Assembly (NCBI GenBank): GCA_902363125.1
Contig: CABIZD010000016.1
Coordinates: 1 to 41,755 of the forward strand
DNA: 41,755 bases
Source of the DNA: Coriobacteriaceae bacterium
GTDB lineage: Bacteria; Actinomycetota; Coriobacteriia; Coriobacteriales; Coriobacteriaceae
Direction: 5' to 3'
The stretch's first letter is position 1. Each line of letters begins with the position of its first letter. The notes under the pieces are model-generated. The model had not been told where the DNA came from. It did no database searches and was given only the letters and a program-made list of their open reading frames with translations. The position numbers and the translations under genes were made by a program. Below are positions 33,352 through 41,690 of the stretch, piece by piece.

Positions 33352-34905
33352 ATGGCACAACGTCATCTTCCTGCACTCCTGATCATCATGGATGGTTGCG
33401 GCCTTGCTCCGGCCGATGGCGAGAACGCCGTCGCCGCTGCCAAGACGCCCTTCCTTGATAGCCTGTACGAGAAGTACCCCCACACCACGCTCGGCGCTTC
33501 GGGCGAGGACGTGGGCCTTCCCGACGGCCAGATGGGCAACTCCGAGGTGGGTCACCTCAACATCGGTGCCGGCCGCATCGTGTTCCAGGAGCTTTCGCGC
33601 ATCAACAATGCCATCAAGGACGGCTCCATCGCCAAGAACGAGGTTTTTGTCAAGGCTATGGACGATGTCAAGGCTGACGGCAAGACTCTCCACCTCATGG
33701 GCCTTATGAGCCCTGGCGGTGTTCATTCTCATATGAACCACGTTGAGGCTCTGGTCAAGATGGCTGCCGAGCATGGCGTCAAGACCGTTCGTGTCCACGC
33801 CTTCATGGATGGCCGCGACGTCGACCCGCAGTCCGGTGCTGGCTACATGAGCGAGTTCTGCGCCTTCCTGGCCAAGATTTCCGAGGAGACCGGTTGCGAC
33901 GCTCGCGTTGCCACCGTCTCGGGTCGTTATTGGGCAATGGACCGCGACAACCGTTGGGAGCGCATCCAGCGCGCCTACGACGTCATGGTCAACGCGTCCG
34001 ATGCCGATGTCGACCCCGTTGCCGGTATCAAGGCCTACTACGAGAAGGACCCGCGCGGCGACGAGTTCGTCGAGCCCTTCGCTGCCCACAACGAGGGCAT
34101 TCACGAGGGCGACGCGGCCATCTTCTTCAACTTCCGTCCCGACCGCGCTCGTCAGATGACCCGCGTGTTCACGGACAAGGAGTTCGACGGCTTTGAGCGC
34201 GAGCAGATCAAGCTTTCGCACTTTGTGACGATGACCGAGTACGATCCGACGTTTGACGTCGAGGTCGCCTTCCCCAAGACGTTCCCCGAGAACGTCCTGG
34301 CCGACGTTATCGCCGCCAATGGCCTGAAGCAGCTGCACACTGCCGAGACCGAGAAGTACGCCCACGTGACGTTCTTCCTCAACGGTGGCATCGAGGAGCC
34401 CAAGGAGGGCGAGGAGCGCGTGCTCGTCGCTTCCCCCAAGGTTGCTACCTACGATCTGCAGCCCGAGATGAGCGCTCCCGAGGTTACCGAGAAGCTCGTC
34501 GCCGCCATCAACGAGGATCGCGCTGATTTCTACATCGTGAACTTCGCGAACTGCGACATGGTTGGTCACACCGGTGTCTTCGACGCTGCCGTTAAGGCTG
34601 TCGAGGCTGTTGACGATGCCCTGTCCAAGGTTGTCCCGGCGATTCTCGCCAAGGGCGGCTTTGCACTGATTACCGCCGACCACGGCAACGCCGATCACAT
34701 GTTTGACGTTGCTTCCGACGGTTCCAAGCATCCGTTTACGGCTCACACCACCAACCGCGTGCCGTTCATCATCGTTGATGAGAAGGCACAGCTCACCGGT
34801 ATCGAGGACGGCCGTCTTTCCGATATCGCTCCGACCATGCTCACCATGGCTGGTATTGAGCCTTCCGCCGAGATGACGGGCCGCGTGCTCGCCACCGAGG
34901 CCTAA
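33352..34905 (+). CDS. gpmI: 2,3-bisphosphoglycerate-independent phosphoglycerate mutase
   Basis: A 517-residue manganese-dependent mutase of the alkaline phosphatase superfamily, interconverting 3- and 2-phosphoglycerate. The first metal-binding Asp is in LLIIMDGCGL, the phosphorylated Ser is S64 in GQMGNSEVGHLN, substrate contacts lie in HAFMDGRDVDP and FNFRPDRARQ, and the second metal cluster is in NFANCDMVGHTG and TADHGNADHM. The length is typical. It sits 5 bp after tpiA in the pgk-tpiA-gpmI operon and ends at a strong terminator. A iPGM in this cluster is a little unusual, because many actinobacteria have pgk-tpiA followed directly by secG. Confidence 0.98.
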   Translation: MAQRHLPALLIIMDGCGLAPADGENAVAAAKTPFLDSLYEKYPHTTLGASGEDVGLPDGQMGNSEVGHLNIGAGRIVFQELSRINNAIKDGSIAKNEVFVKAMDDVKADGKTLHLMGLMSPGGVHSHMNHVEALVKMAAEHGVKTVRVHAFMDGRDVDPQSGAGYMSEFCAFLAKISEETGCDARVATVSGRYWAMDRDNRWERIQRAYDVMVNASDADVDPVAGIKAYYEKDPRGDEFVEPFAAHNEGIHEGDAAIFFNFRPDRARQMTRVFTDKEFDGFEREQIKLSHFVTMTEYDPTFDVEVAFPKTFPENVLADVIAANGLKQLHTAETEKYAHVTFFLNGGIEEPKEGEERVLVASPKVATYDLQPEMSAPEVTEKLVAAINEDRADFYIVNFANCDMVGHTGVFDAAVKAVEAVDDALSKVVPAILAKGGFALITADHGNADHMFDVASDGSKHPFTAHTTNRVPFIIVDEKAQLTGIEDGRLSDIAPTMLTMAGIEPSAEMTGRVLATEA

Positions 34906-34930
34906 GAGAAAACAAATACCGTTTTCTAGT

Positions 34931-34965
34931 AAGGGGGTTGTCCACAACCGGACAACCCCCTTTTT
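34931..34965 (+). terminator. Terminator after gpmI
   Basis: GGGGGTTGTCC (34933-34943) pairs perfectly with GGACAACCCCC (34950-34960) around a 6-nt loop, followed by TTTTT. Confidence 0.93.
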
Positions 34966-35069
34966 GGTATTTCTGCCATTTCCACCCCGTCCTTGAGTGG
35001 CAGGTAGGGGAGAGCGGGGGATTGTGGTACAGTACTGGAGTTTGAACTGTTCTATTAAGGAGCTTATCT

Positions 35070-35324
35070 ATGGGTCCGTTCCAGATTCTTCTGTTTGTCG
35101 TTTGGGCTGTCTCTGCCGTGGCGCTGACGATTCTCGTCCTGATGCATTCCGGTAAGGGCACCGGCGTTTCGGATATGATCGCTAGCTCGCTGTATAACTC
35201 CAGCTCTGCCACGGGCGTCATGGAGCAGAACCTCGATCGCCTGACGGTAATTATGGCCGTTGTTTTTGCCGTGTGCGTCGTCCTGTGCATGTTCTTCTTC
35301 CCGCAGGGCATCGTCGGCTACTAA
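35070..35324 (+). CDS. secG: Preprotein translocase subunit SecG
   Basis: An 84-residue membrane protein with two hydrophobic helices (about 3-24 and 56-78). The connecting loop contains the family motif LVLMHSGKGTGVSDMI, corresponding to the LxQ..KG.GLS region. It is the accessory subunit of the SecYEG channel. ATG at 35070 is preceded by TAAGGAG with good spacing. Location after the tpiA operon is typical of actinobacteria. It has its own terminator and lies after the gpmI terminator, so it probably has its own promoter in 34966-35050. Confidence 0.92.
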   Translation: MGPFQILLFVVWAVSAVALTILVLMHSGKGTGVSDMIASSLYNSSSATGVMEQNLDRLTVIMAVVFAVCVVLCMFFFPQGIVGY

Positions 35325-35349
35325 GCATCGGCGTATATACGTTTGCAAT

Positions 35350-35376
35350 GGGTCTCGCAGGTGCGGGACCCTTTTT
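35350..35376 (+). terminator. Terminator after secG
   Basis: GGGTCTCGC (35350-35358) pairs with GCGGGACCC (35363-35371) with one wobble, followed by TTTTT. Confidence 0.85.
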
Positions 35377-35605
35377 GTTTACATATTTGTAACAGAGTCA
35401 AAATATCCCCACATACTTCGCCCAACTAAAGAAATTCTCGACCGTTAACCGGAATTAGCCCCAAATCGTGCATAAAATGCGCTACTGTATTGCAAAACGT
35501 TGGTCCGTTGTGCATAACCAGCCATAGCAGCGGGCGGCGTTTTGATGGTTCGGATCGGATTGTCTCGACATATGTCCGACTGAACATTTCTTTGTCCTAT
35601 CTCAT
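35377..35605 (+). promoter_or_regulatory. Upstream region of the second oligopeptide transporter
   Basis: This 229-bp gene-free, relatively AT-rich stretch contains the LacI-type core GCAAAACGTTGG (35492-35503) and a perfect 10-bp palindrome GACATATGTC (35567-35576). No clearly spaced -35/-10 pair was found, although TTGATG (35542) is a possible -35. It ends in the AAGGAGG ribosome binding site of the binding-protein gene. I see no convincing ORF in it. Confidence 0.4.
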
Positions 35606-35617
35606 AAGGAGGATGGC

Positions 35618-37294
35618 ATGGCTGATTCTATGTTCCACCAGCCCGTTATGGGTCGTCGCGCCTTTGTTGGCGGCACCCTCGCTGCGAGCTCCATGGCTTT
35701 TCTTGCCGCATGCGGCAAGAAGGGCGGCGACGCTTCCGGTTCTGAGTCCGGTTCGACGCTGAACTTCTACATCAACAACCCGGTCTGCATCGACCCCTAC
35801 AATGTCCAGGAGGATCAGGGCACTCAGGTCGAGTACCAGCTCTTTGACGCTCTGACCTCTTATGACGCCGAGAAGGGCGAGATCGTTCCGCTGGCTTGCG
35901 AGTCCTTTGAGGCCAACGACGACGCCACCGAGTTTACCTTCAAGATCAAGAAGGCCAAGTTCCACAACGGTGACGACGTTACCTCCAAGTCCTTCAAGCT
36001 CGGTTGGGAGCGTCTGGTCAACACCAAGTCGGCCATCGCTACCGAGTATGGCCCTTCCGAGGTCTCCTATCACCTTTCCATGGTCGAGGGCTATGACGAT
36101 CTGCTTGCCGGTAACGCTACTGAACTCAGCGGTGTTACCTGCCCCGACGATGAGACCCTCGTCGTCAAGCTGTCTTCCGCTTACGCCGACTTCCCCTTCG
36201 TCGCCTCTCACCCGGCTCTGGCCCCGGTTCCCGAGTGCGCCGAGTCCGATGCCAAGAGCTTCTACCTTGCACCGGTCGGTAACGGCCCGTTCATGATGGA
36301 CGGCAAGTGGGAGGATGGTCAGGAGATCAACCTCAAGAAGTTCGACGATTACTATGGCGACAAGGCCAAGATCGATGGCATCCACTTCCAGGTCATCAAG
36401 GACATGGAGACCGCTTACAAGGAGTTCCAGGCCGGTAACCTCGATGTCTGCGACGTTCCCGTTGCTCAGATCGACGCCGCCAAGAAGGATCGCGGCGTGT
36501 CCAAGGACGGCTACACCATGGGTGACGGCGAGCGCATGCTGCTCGGCTCCGAGCCTTCCACCTACTACCTGACCTGCAACAACACGGCCGAGCCGTTCAA
36601 CAACGCCGACCTGCGCAGGGGTATCTCCCTGGCCATCAACCGTGAGGCCATCTGCAAGACTATCTTCAAGGGTACCCGTACCCCTGCCGACGGCATTGTT
36701 CCTCCGGGAATCGCCGGCTACAAGGAGGGCGCATGGGAGTTCTGCGAGTACAACGTTGATAAGGCCAACGAGTACCTCGACAAGGTTGCTCCTGCCGGCG
36801 CCAACGGCGACCGCGGCATCAACGTGACCCTGTCCTACAACCAGGATGGTGGCCACAAGGAGATCATGGAGTCCATCATCGGCGACCTCGCCAAGGTGGG
36901 CGTTACCGCTACTTCCGATACCCCTGAGTGGTCTGCCCTGCTCGAGCAGTATCAGAACTTCAACTATCAGTTTGGTCGTCTGGGCTGGATCGCCGACTAC
37001 CCGATCATGGACAACTTCCTGTACCCGCTGTTCCACTCCGACTCCCTCGGCGGCGACAACCGTTCCGGTTACAACAACCCCGAGTTCGACGCTAAGGTCG
37101 ACGAGGCTCGTACCACGGTTGACGACGAAGAGCGTATCGCTAAGATGCAGGAGGCCGACGCTATGGTCGCTGCCGACTGCCCGGTCATCCCGGTGATGTT
37201 CTACACGCACACCATCGCCGGCTCCGATCGCATCAAGCACCTCTATGTCGATCCGCAGAAGCACGCCGATCTGGGTACCGCTGAGCTCGCCTAA
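35618..37294 (+). CDS. Tat-type lipoprotein, peptide ABC transporter substrate-binding protein
   Basis: A 558-residue extracellular binding protein of the OppA/DppA type (SBP family 5). The N-terminus has a twin-arginine GRRAFVGG (12-19), a hydrophobic stretch and the lipobox LAAC (C32 lipidated), followed by a Ser/Gly linker. SBP_bac_5 segments are visible: FTFKIKKAKFHNGDDVTSKSF, NGPFMMDGKWEDGQ, LRRGISLAINREAIC and LGWIADYPIMDNFLYPLF; the last is OppA-like. Oligopeptides are the likely ligand. ATG at 35618 is 5 nt after AAGGAGG. It is about as distant from the nan-locus binding protein as expected of separate transporters, so this is not a recent duplication. Confidence 0.9.
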   Translation: MADSMFHQPVMGRRAFVGGTLAASSMAFLAACGKKGGDASGSESGSTLNFYINNPVCIDPYNVQEDQGTQVEYQLFDALTSYDAEKGEIVPLACESFEANDDATEFTFKIKKAKFHNGDDVTSKSFKLGWERLVNTKSAIATEYGPSEVSYHLSMVEGYDDLLAGNATELSGVTCPDDETLVVKLSSAYADFPFVASHPALAPVPECAESDAKSFYLAPVGNGPFMMDGKWEDGQEINLKKFDDYYGDKAKIDGIHFQVIKDMETAYKEFQAGNLDVCDVPVAQIDAAKKDRGVSKDGYTMGDGERMLLGSEPSTYYLTCNNTAEPFNNADLRRGISLAINREAICKTIFKGTRTPADGIVPPGIAGYKEGAWEFCEYNVDKANEYLDKVAPAGANGDRGINVTLSYNQDGGHKEIMESIIGDLAKVGVTATSDTPEWSALLEQYQNFNYQFGRLGWIADYPIMDNFLYPLFHSDSLGGDNRSGYNNPEFDAKVDEARTTVDDEERIAKMQEADAMVAADCPVIPVMFYTHTIAGSDRIKHLYVDPQKHADLGTAELA

Positions 37295-37391
37295 GAGTTT
37301 TGCAGCTTCCGTGAGGGTCAAGTATTTACGTAGACCTCATGGGAAACATACAGTTCCCCCTAACCTGGGGTAAACTGGCTGATGGTAATTT

Positions 37392-37421
37392 TGGGATGCC
37401 GGTCTGGCGATCGGCATCCCA
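37392..37421 (+). promoter_or_regulatory. Stem-loop between binding-protein and permease genes (second transporter)
   Basis: TGGGATGCCG (37392-37401) pairs perfectly with CGGCATCCCA (37412-37421), followed by TTTAGG. Upstream, CCGTGAGGGTC and GACCTCATGGG (about 37308-37345) make a further imperfect stem. The 157-bp gap therefore holds structures likely to reduce read-through and keep binding-protein mRNA abundant. Confidence 0.6.
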
Positions 37422-37451
37422 TTTAGGTTAATCCCTAGATAGGGGAGTGGT

Positions 37452-38489
37452 ATGGGTAAGTACATCGTTAAACGTGTGCTTCAGTTCATCCCGGTATTTT
37501 TGGGCGTTACGCTGATTCTGTTCGCCCTCCAGAATATCGTGCCGGGAGATCCGATCAAGCTGATCGGTGGAGACAAGGCTCTGTCCCCCGAGGTGGAGCT
37601 TCAGCTTCGCGTTCGCTACCATCTGGTCCAGACGGACGAGGATGGCAACGCGATCCTTGACGAGAACGGTGATCCCGTTCAGACGTCGCTTGTAGACCGT
37701 TATCTGTATTACATGAACGGTCTGCTTCATGGCGATCTGGGTAATTCGTACCAGCGCAAGCTGCCGGTTACGGAGATCTTTGCCCAGAAGTATCCGTATA
37801 CGGTCAAACTTGCCGCGTGCGCCATCGTGCTCGAGGCAATCATGGGTATCGGTGCGGGTATCATTTCGGCGGTAAAGCGTTATTCCTTCTGGGATATTTT
37901 GGTTACGCTCACCACGTCGATCCTCGTTGCCGTCCCGGCCTTCTGGCTCGGTATGTTGCTGCAGCTGTTCTTTGGCGTCATCCTCAAGGATGCCACCGGC
38001 GGCGCATTCTCCATGCCGATCTCGGGTGCCGGCGGTTCCAGCTCTCAGTATCAGGATTGGATGCACTATGTGCTTCCGACCATTACGCTGGCTTCGGTTT
38101 CGACCGCCTATGCTGCCCGCATCATGCGCTCGCAGCTGCTTGACGTCATGAACCAGGATTACATCCGTACGGCAAAGGCCAAGGGTCTCTCCAGTCGCGC
38201 GATCATTATCAAGCATGCGCTTAAGAATGCACTCATCCCCGTCGTTACCTATATCGGTGTCGACTTTGGTGGCATGCTTTCGGGCGCCATCCTGACCGAG
38301 ACGGTCTTTAACTGGCCCGGTATCGGCTATGAGGTCTATCGCGCCATTAGCATGCGTGACTGGCCTATCGTTATGGGCGGCGTTACGCTCATCGTGGTCG
38401 TCGTCATGGTGATCAACCTGCTCGTCGACATTAGCTATGCATTCCTCGACCCGCGCATCCGCCTTGGCGGTCCGTCGGATAAGGCCTAA
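37452..38489 (+). CDS. oppB: Oligopeptide ABC transporter permease OppB
   Basis: A 345-residue integral membrane protein of the BPD_transp_1 family with about six helices. It has the OppB/DppB N-terminus IVKRVLQFIPVFLGVTLILF, the HGDLGNSYQ loop, and an EAA loop LLDVMNQDYIRTAKAKGLSS that docks the ATPases. It is longer than the nan-locus OppB because of an insertion between the first two helices. AGGGGAG precedes ATG 37452. It lies 14 bp before oppC in the same operon. Confidence 0.93.
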   Translation: MGKYIVKRVLQFIPVFLGVTLILFALQNIVPGDPIKLIGGDKALSPEVELQLRVRYHLVQTDEDGNAILDENGDPVQTSLVDRYLYYMNGLLHGDLGNSYQRKLPVTEIFAQKYPYTVKLAACAIVLEAIMGIGAGIISAVKRYSFWDILVTLTTSILVAVPAFWLGMLLQLFFGVILKDATGGAFSMPISGAGGSSSQYQDWMHYVLPTITLASVSTAYAARIMRSQLLDVMNQDYIRTAKAKGLSSRAIIIKHALKNALIPVVTYIGVDFGGMLSGAILTETVFNWPGIGYEVYRAISMRDWPIVMGGVTLIVVVVMVINLLVDISYAFLDPRIRLGGPSDKA

Positions 38490-38503
38490 GGGAGGTACGT
38501 CTC

Positions 38504-39439
38504 ATGCAGGAAACTGATTCTCAGTCTCAGGAGCAGGCTACCGCCACCAAGGCCGCATCTGCTCCCGCCAAGTCCCGCACGCTGTGGGGCGACGCTTTTA
38601 AGCGTCTTCGTAAAAACAAGCTCGCCGTTATCGGTGTCTGCTGGATCATCATCGTCGTTTTGGTTGCCCTGACCGCCGATCTTTGGGCTAAGCCCTGGCT
38701 CGGTTCGCCGACGGCTTCCGATTCGACCACCATGGCCGAGACGTCGCTGCTGGCCCCGTGTGCCGAGCACCCGTTTGGCACCGACTCCCTTGGTCGTGAC
38801 ATTCTCGTCCGCGTTATCTACGGTGCACGCGTTTCGCTTTCCGTCGGTATTATGGCCACTGCCATCTCCACGGTGATCGGTCTGGTCATGGGCGCCCTAG
38901 CCGGTTTCTATGGTGGCATCTGGGATACGATCATCATGCGCTGCGCGGACATCTTCCTGGCGTTCCCGTACGTACTGTTCGTCGTCGCCATGATCGCCGT
39001 TATCGGCCGTGGTCTTCAGAATGTCTTTATCGCCATCGGTATTCTCGGCTGGCCTTCGATTGCGCGCGTCTTTAGATCCGCAATCCTGACGGTCAAGGAA
39101 AACGACTATGTTGACGCTGCGCGCGCGATGGGTGCATCCGATGCTCGTATCGTCGTGCGTCACATCTTCCCGAACTCTGTCGCCTCCATCGTGGTCTACG
39201 CGACCATGAACATTGGTGGTGCCATTTTGACCGAGTCCGCTCTGTCCTTCCTCGGCATGGGCGTTATCCCGCCTACGCCTTCGTGGGGCTCCATGATTCA
39301 GGACGGTCAGCAGTATCTGCTGACTGCTCCCTGGATGATGATCATGCCCGGTCTGGCAATTCTCTCGACGGTGCTCGCCTTCACCCTGCTGGGTGACGGT
39401 CTGCGCGACGCCCTCGACGTCAAGATGAAGGACGCATAA
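38504..39439 (+). CDS. oppC: Oligopeptide ABC transporter permease OppC
   Basis: A 311-residue permease with a hydrophilic N-terminus of about 35 residues, then the OppC/DppC motif HPFGTDSLGRDILVRVIYGARVSL and about six helices. The EAA loop is VKENDYVDAARAMGASDARI. Unlike its counterpart at 20450, it is not fused to an ATPase, and it ends at the family's usual VKMKDA-like tail. GGGAGG lies upstream of ATG 38504. It is followed by oppD after 2 bp. Confidence 0.93.
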   Translation: MQETDSQSQEQATATKAASAPAKSRTLWGDAFKRLRKNKLAVIGVCWIIIVVLVALTADLWAKPWLGSPTASDSTTMAETSLLAPCAEHPFGTDSLGRDILVRVIYGARVSLSVGIMATAISTVIGLVMGALAGFYGGIWDTIIMRCADIFLAFPYVLFVVAMIAVIGRGLQNVFIAIGILGWPSIARVFRSAILTVKENDYVDAARAMGASDARIVVRHIFPNSVASIVVYATMNIGGAILTESALSFLGMGVIPPTPSWGSMIQDGQQYLLTAPWMMIMPGLAILSTVLAFTLLGDGLRDALDVKMKDA

Positions 39440-39441
39440 GG

Positions 39442-40533
39442 ATGAAGAAGAACAAGAACTATGTGGACCTGAAGGACCAGCCGGTTCCCGAGGGCCAGCA
39501 TCTGCTCGAGGTCGACGACCTTAAGATGTATTTCCACACCGAGGATGGCGTGGTTCGCGCTGTCGACGGTGTGTCCTACACGCTCGATCGCGGCGAGACC
39601 CTGGGTGTCGTCGGCGAGTCCGGCTCCGGTAAGTCCGTGACCGCCATGACCATCATGGGCCTTATCTCGATGCCTCCGGGAAAGATTGAGGGCGGCGACG
39701 TTCGCTATCGCGGCCGTTCTATCCTCGAGATGACCGAGGAAGAGATGCAGCACATTCGCGGTAACGATATCGCGATGATCTTCCAGGATCCTATGACCTC
39801 CTTGAACCCGGTCTATAAGATCGGCAAGCAGGTGGGCGAGGGCCTTCGTCTGCACCGTGGCTACTCCAAGCAGGAGGCGCTCAAGCGCGCCACCGAGCTT
39901 TTGGACCTCGTGGGTATCCCCGAGCCCGAGAAGCGTGTCAATGAGTATCCGCACCAGTTCTCCGGCGGTATGCGTCAGCGTGTCATGATCGCTATGGCTC
40001 TTGCCTGCGATCCCGATATCCTGATTGCCGACGAGCCCACGACGGCTCTGGACGTTACCATTCAGGCTCAGATTATCGAGCTCATGCAGGAGATGCAGCA
40101 GAAGAACGGCAACGCCATTATCATGATTACCCATGACTTGGGCGTCGTCGCCGATATGGCTGATAAGATCATGGTTATGTACGCCGGCCGTCCTGTCGAG
40201 TTCGGTACTGCTGAGGAAATCTTCTACGAGAGCCGCCACCCCTACACCTGGGGTCTTATCCGCTCCATCCCGGAGCAGGCCATCGAAGAGAAGAAGCCTC
40301 TTACGCCGATTCACGGCAACCCGCCTTCGCTCATGAACTTGCCTGAGGGCTGCGTCTTCTCTCCTCGTTGCCCCTATGCGACGGACAAGTGCCGCAAGCA
40401 GCGCCCCGAGCGCGTTGTCACCGAGTCTGGTCATTACTCTGCGTGCCACTACTCCGGTGACCCCGAGTTCCTCAAGAACGCTCCTGAGACGTCCCGTACG
40501 CGCAAGGATTCCAAGAAGGGAGGCGAGGCGTAA
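39442..40533 (+). CDS. oppD: Oligopeptide ABC transporter ATPase OppD
   Basis: A 363-residue ATPase. Walker A is GESGSGKS (about 55-62), the signature is FSGGMRQR, Walker B is ILIADEP, and the H-loop is MITHD. The C-terminal oligopeptide-transporter domain has Cys residues in FSPRCPYATDKC and ACHY, which in Dpp/Opp proteins bind an iron-sulfur cluster or zinc. AAGGATG forms the ribosome binding site. The TAA stop shares one base with the next ATG. Confidence 0.95.
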   Translation: MKKNKNYVDLKDQPVPEGQHLLEVDDLKMYFHTEDGVVRAVDGVSYTLDRGETLGVVGESGSGKSVTAMTIMGLISMPPGKIEGGDVRYRGRSILEMTEEEMQHIRGNDIAMIFQDPMTSLNPVYKIGKQVGEGLRLHRGYSKQEALKRATELLDLVGIPEPEKRVNEYPHQFSGGMRQRVMIAMALACDPDILIADEPTTALDVTIQAQIIELMQEMQQKNGNAIIMITHDLGVVADMADKIMVMYAGRPVEFGTAEEIFYESRHPYTWGLIRSIPEQAIEEKKPLTPIHGNPPSLMNLPEGCVFSPRCPYATDKCRKQRPERVVTESGHYSACHYSGDPEFLKNAPETSRTRKDSKKGGEA

Positions 40534-41561
40534 TGGCAGATACCAACGAACGTACTCCGCTGTTGAAGGTCGAGCACCTCTCTAAGGAGTTCCCCGCAGA
40601 GTCCGGCATGTTCGCCAAGCGCTTCTCCAAGCGTGTCGTCTCTGCTGTGAATGATATTTCGTTCGAGATTTATCCGGGCGAGACCTTTGGCCTGGTCGGC
40701 GAGTCTGGTTGCGGTAAGTCCACCACGGGCCGCACCATCATGCGCCTGACCAAGCCGACGGCAGGCAAAGTGTTCTTCCAGGGCAAAGACGTTGCCGAGA
40801 TGAGCAAGCACGAGATCAAGGATATGCGTCGCGAGATGCAGTTCATCTTCCAGGATCCTTATGCTTCGCTCAATCCTCGTATGACTATCGGTGAGATCGT
40901 CTCCGAGCCCATGACCATTCACGGCGTGGGCACCAAGGAGGAGCGCATTGAGCGTGTCCGCGAGCTTCTCGACGTTGTCGGACTGAACCCCGAGCACATT
41001 AACCGCTATCCTCATGAGTTCTCCGGCGGTCAGCGTCAGCGTGTCGGCATTGCCCGTGCATTTGCGCTGAAGCCCAAGCTGATTATCTGCGACGAGCCGG
41101 TTTCCGCTCTGGATGTGTCCATTCAGGCCCAGGTTCTGAACCTGCTCAAGGAACTCCAGGACAAGTTCGGTACTGCATATTTGTTTATCGCCCACGACCT
41201 GTCTGTCGTGCAGCATATCTCCGATCGCGTTGCCGTTATGTATCTGGGCAAGATGGTCGAGGTTTCGGACTGGAAGACGCTCTACAGTGAGCCTCACCAT
41301 CCGTACACGCAGTCGCTGCTGTCTGCTGTGCCGGTGCCCGATCCTGATATCCAGAAGACGCGCAAGCGCATCATCCTCGCTGGCGATCCGCCGTCACCGC
41401 TGGATCCGCCGACCGGTTGCCGTTTTCACACTCGCTGCCCGATCGCGCAGGGCATCTGCTCTGAGAAGCTTCCCGAGTTTAAGGAAGTCGCACCGGGTCA
41501 CTGCTGCGCCTGCCACTTCGCGGAGCCGTTCCCGATCAAGGAATCGCACATCGACCTGTAG
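40533..41561 (+). CDS. oppF: Oligopeptide ABC transporter ATPase OppF
   Basis: A 342-residue ATPase partner of OppD. Walker A is GESGCGKS (about 57-64), the signature is FSGGQRQR, Walker B is LIICDEP, and the H-loop is FIAHD. The C-terminal Cys-containing extension is present (FHTRCPIAQGICSEK and CCACHF). It starts within the oppD stop codon (TAATG), so expression is coupled. It is the last gene of the operon. I see no clear terminator of its own before the insertion sequence end at 41645. Confidence 0.95.
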   Translation: MADTNERTPLLKVEHLSKEFPAESGMFAKRFSKRVVSAVNDISFEIYPGETFGLVGESGCGKSTTGRTIMRLTKPTAGKVFFQGKDVAEMSKHEIKDMRREMQFIFQDPYASLNPRMTIGEIVSEPMTIHGVGTKEERIERVRELLDVVGLNPEHINRYPHEFSGGQRQRVGIARAFALKPKLIICDEPVSALDVSIQAQVLNLLKELQDKFGTAYLFIAHDLSVVQHISDRVAVMYLGKMVEVSDWKTLYSEPHHPYTQSLLSAVPVPDPDIQKTRKRIILAGDPPSPLDPPTGCRFHTRCPIAQGICSEKLPEFKEVAPGHCCACHFAEPFPIKESHIDL

Positions 41562-41650
41562 TCGGTTGTTATTGTCCGGGCCCGCCCTGAAGTTACTTTT
41601 CAGAACGTCCTCGGACATGCAAGAAACCCCCGCTGCGCACTTCGTGAACT

Positions 41651-41690
41651 GCCTCCCATTTCTTGGACACAAGAAATGGGAGGCCTTTTT
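41651..41690 (+). terminator. Hairpin with T tract at the IS left end
   Basis: GCCTCCCATTTCTT (41651-41664) and AAGAAATGGGAGGC (41671-41684) form a perfect 14-bp stem with a GGACAC loop, then CTTTTT. It would stop transcription arriving from oppF and may shield the transposase gene from outside transcription. Confidence 0.8.

Noticed and set aside
35567..35576. GACATATGTC palindrome upstream of the second transporter as a defined operator
   Set aside because: A 10-bp palindrome containing an NdeI-like core is not rare enough by itself and recurs nowhere else that I noticed, so it is mentioned only within the region entry.
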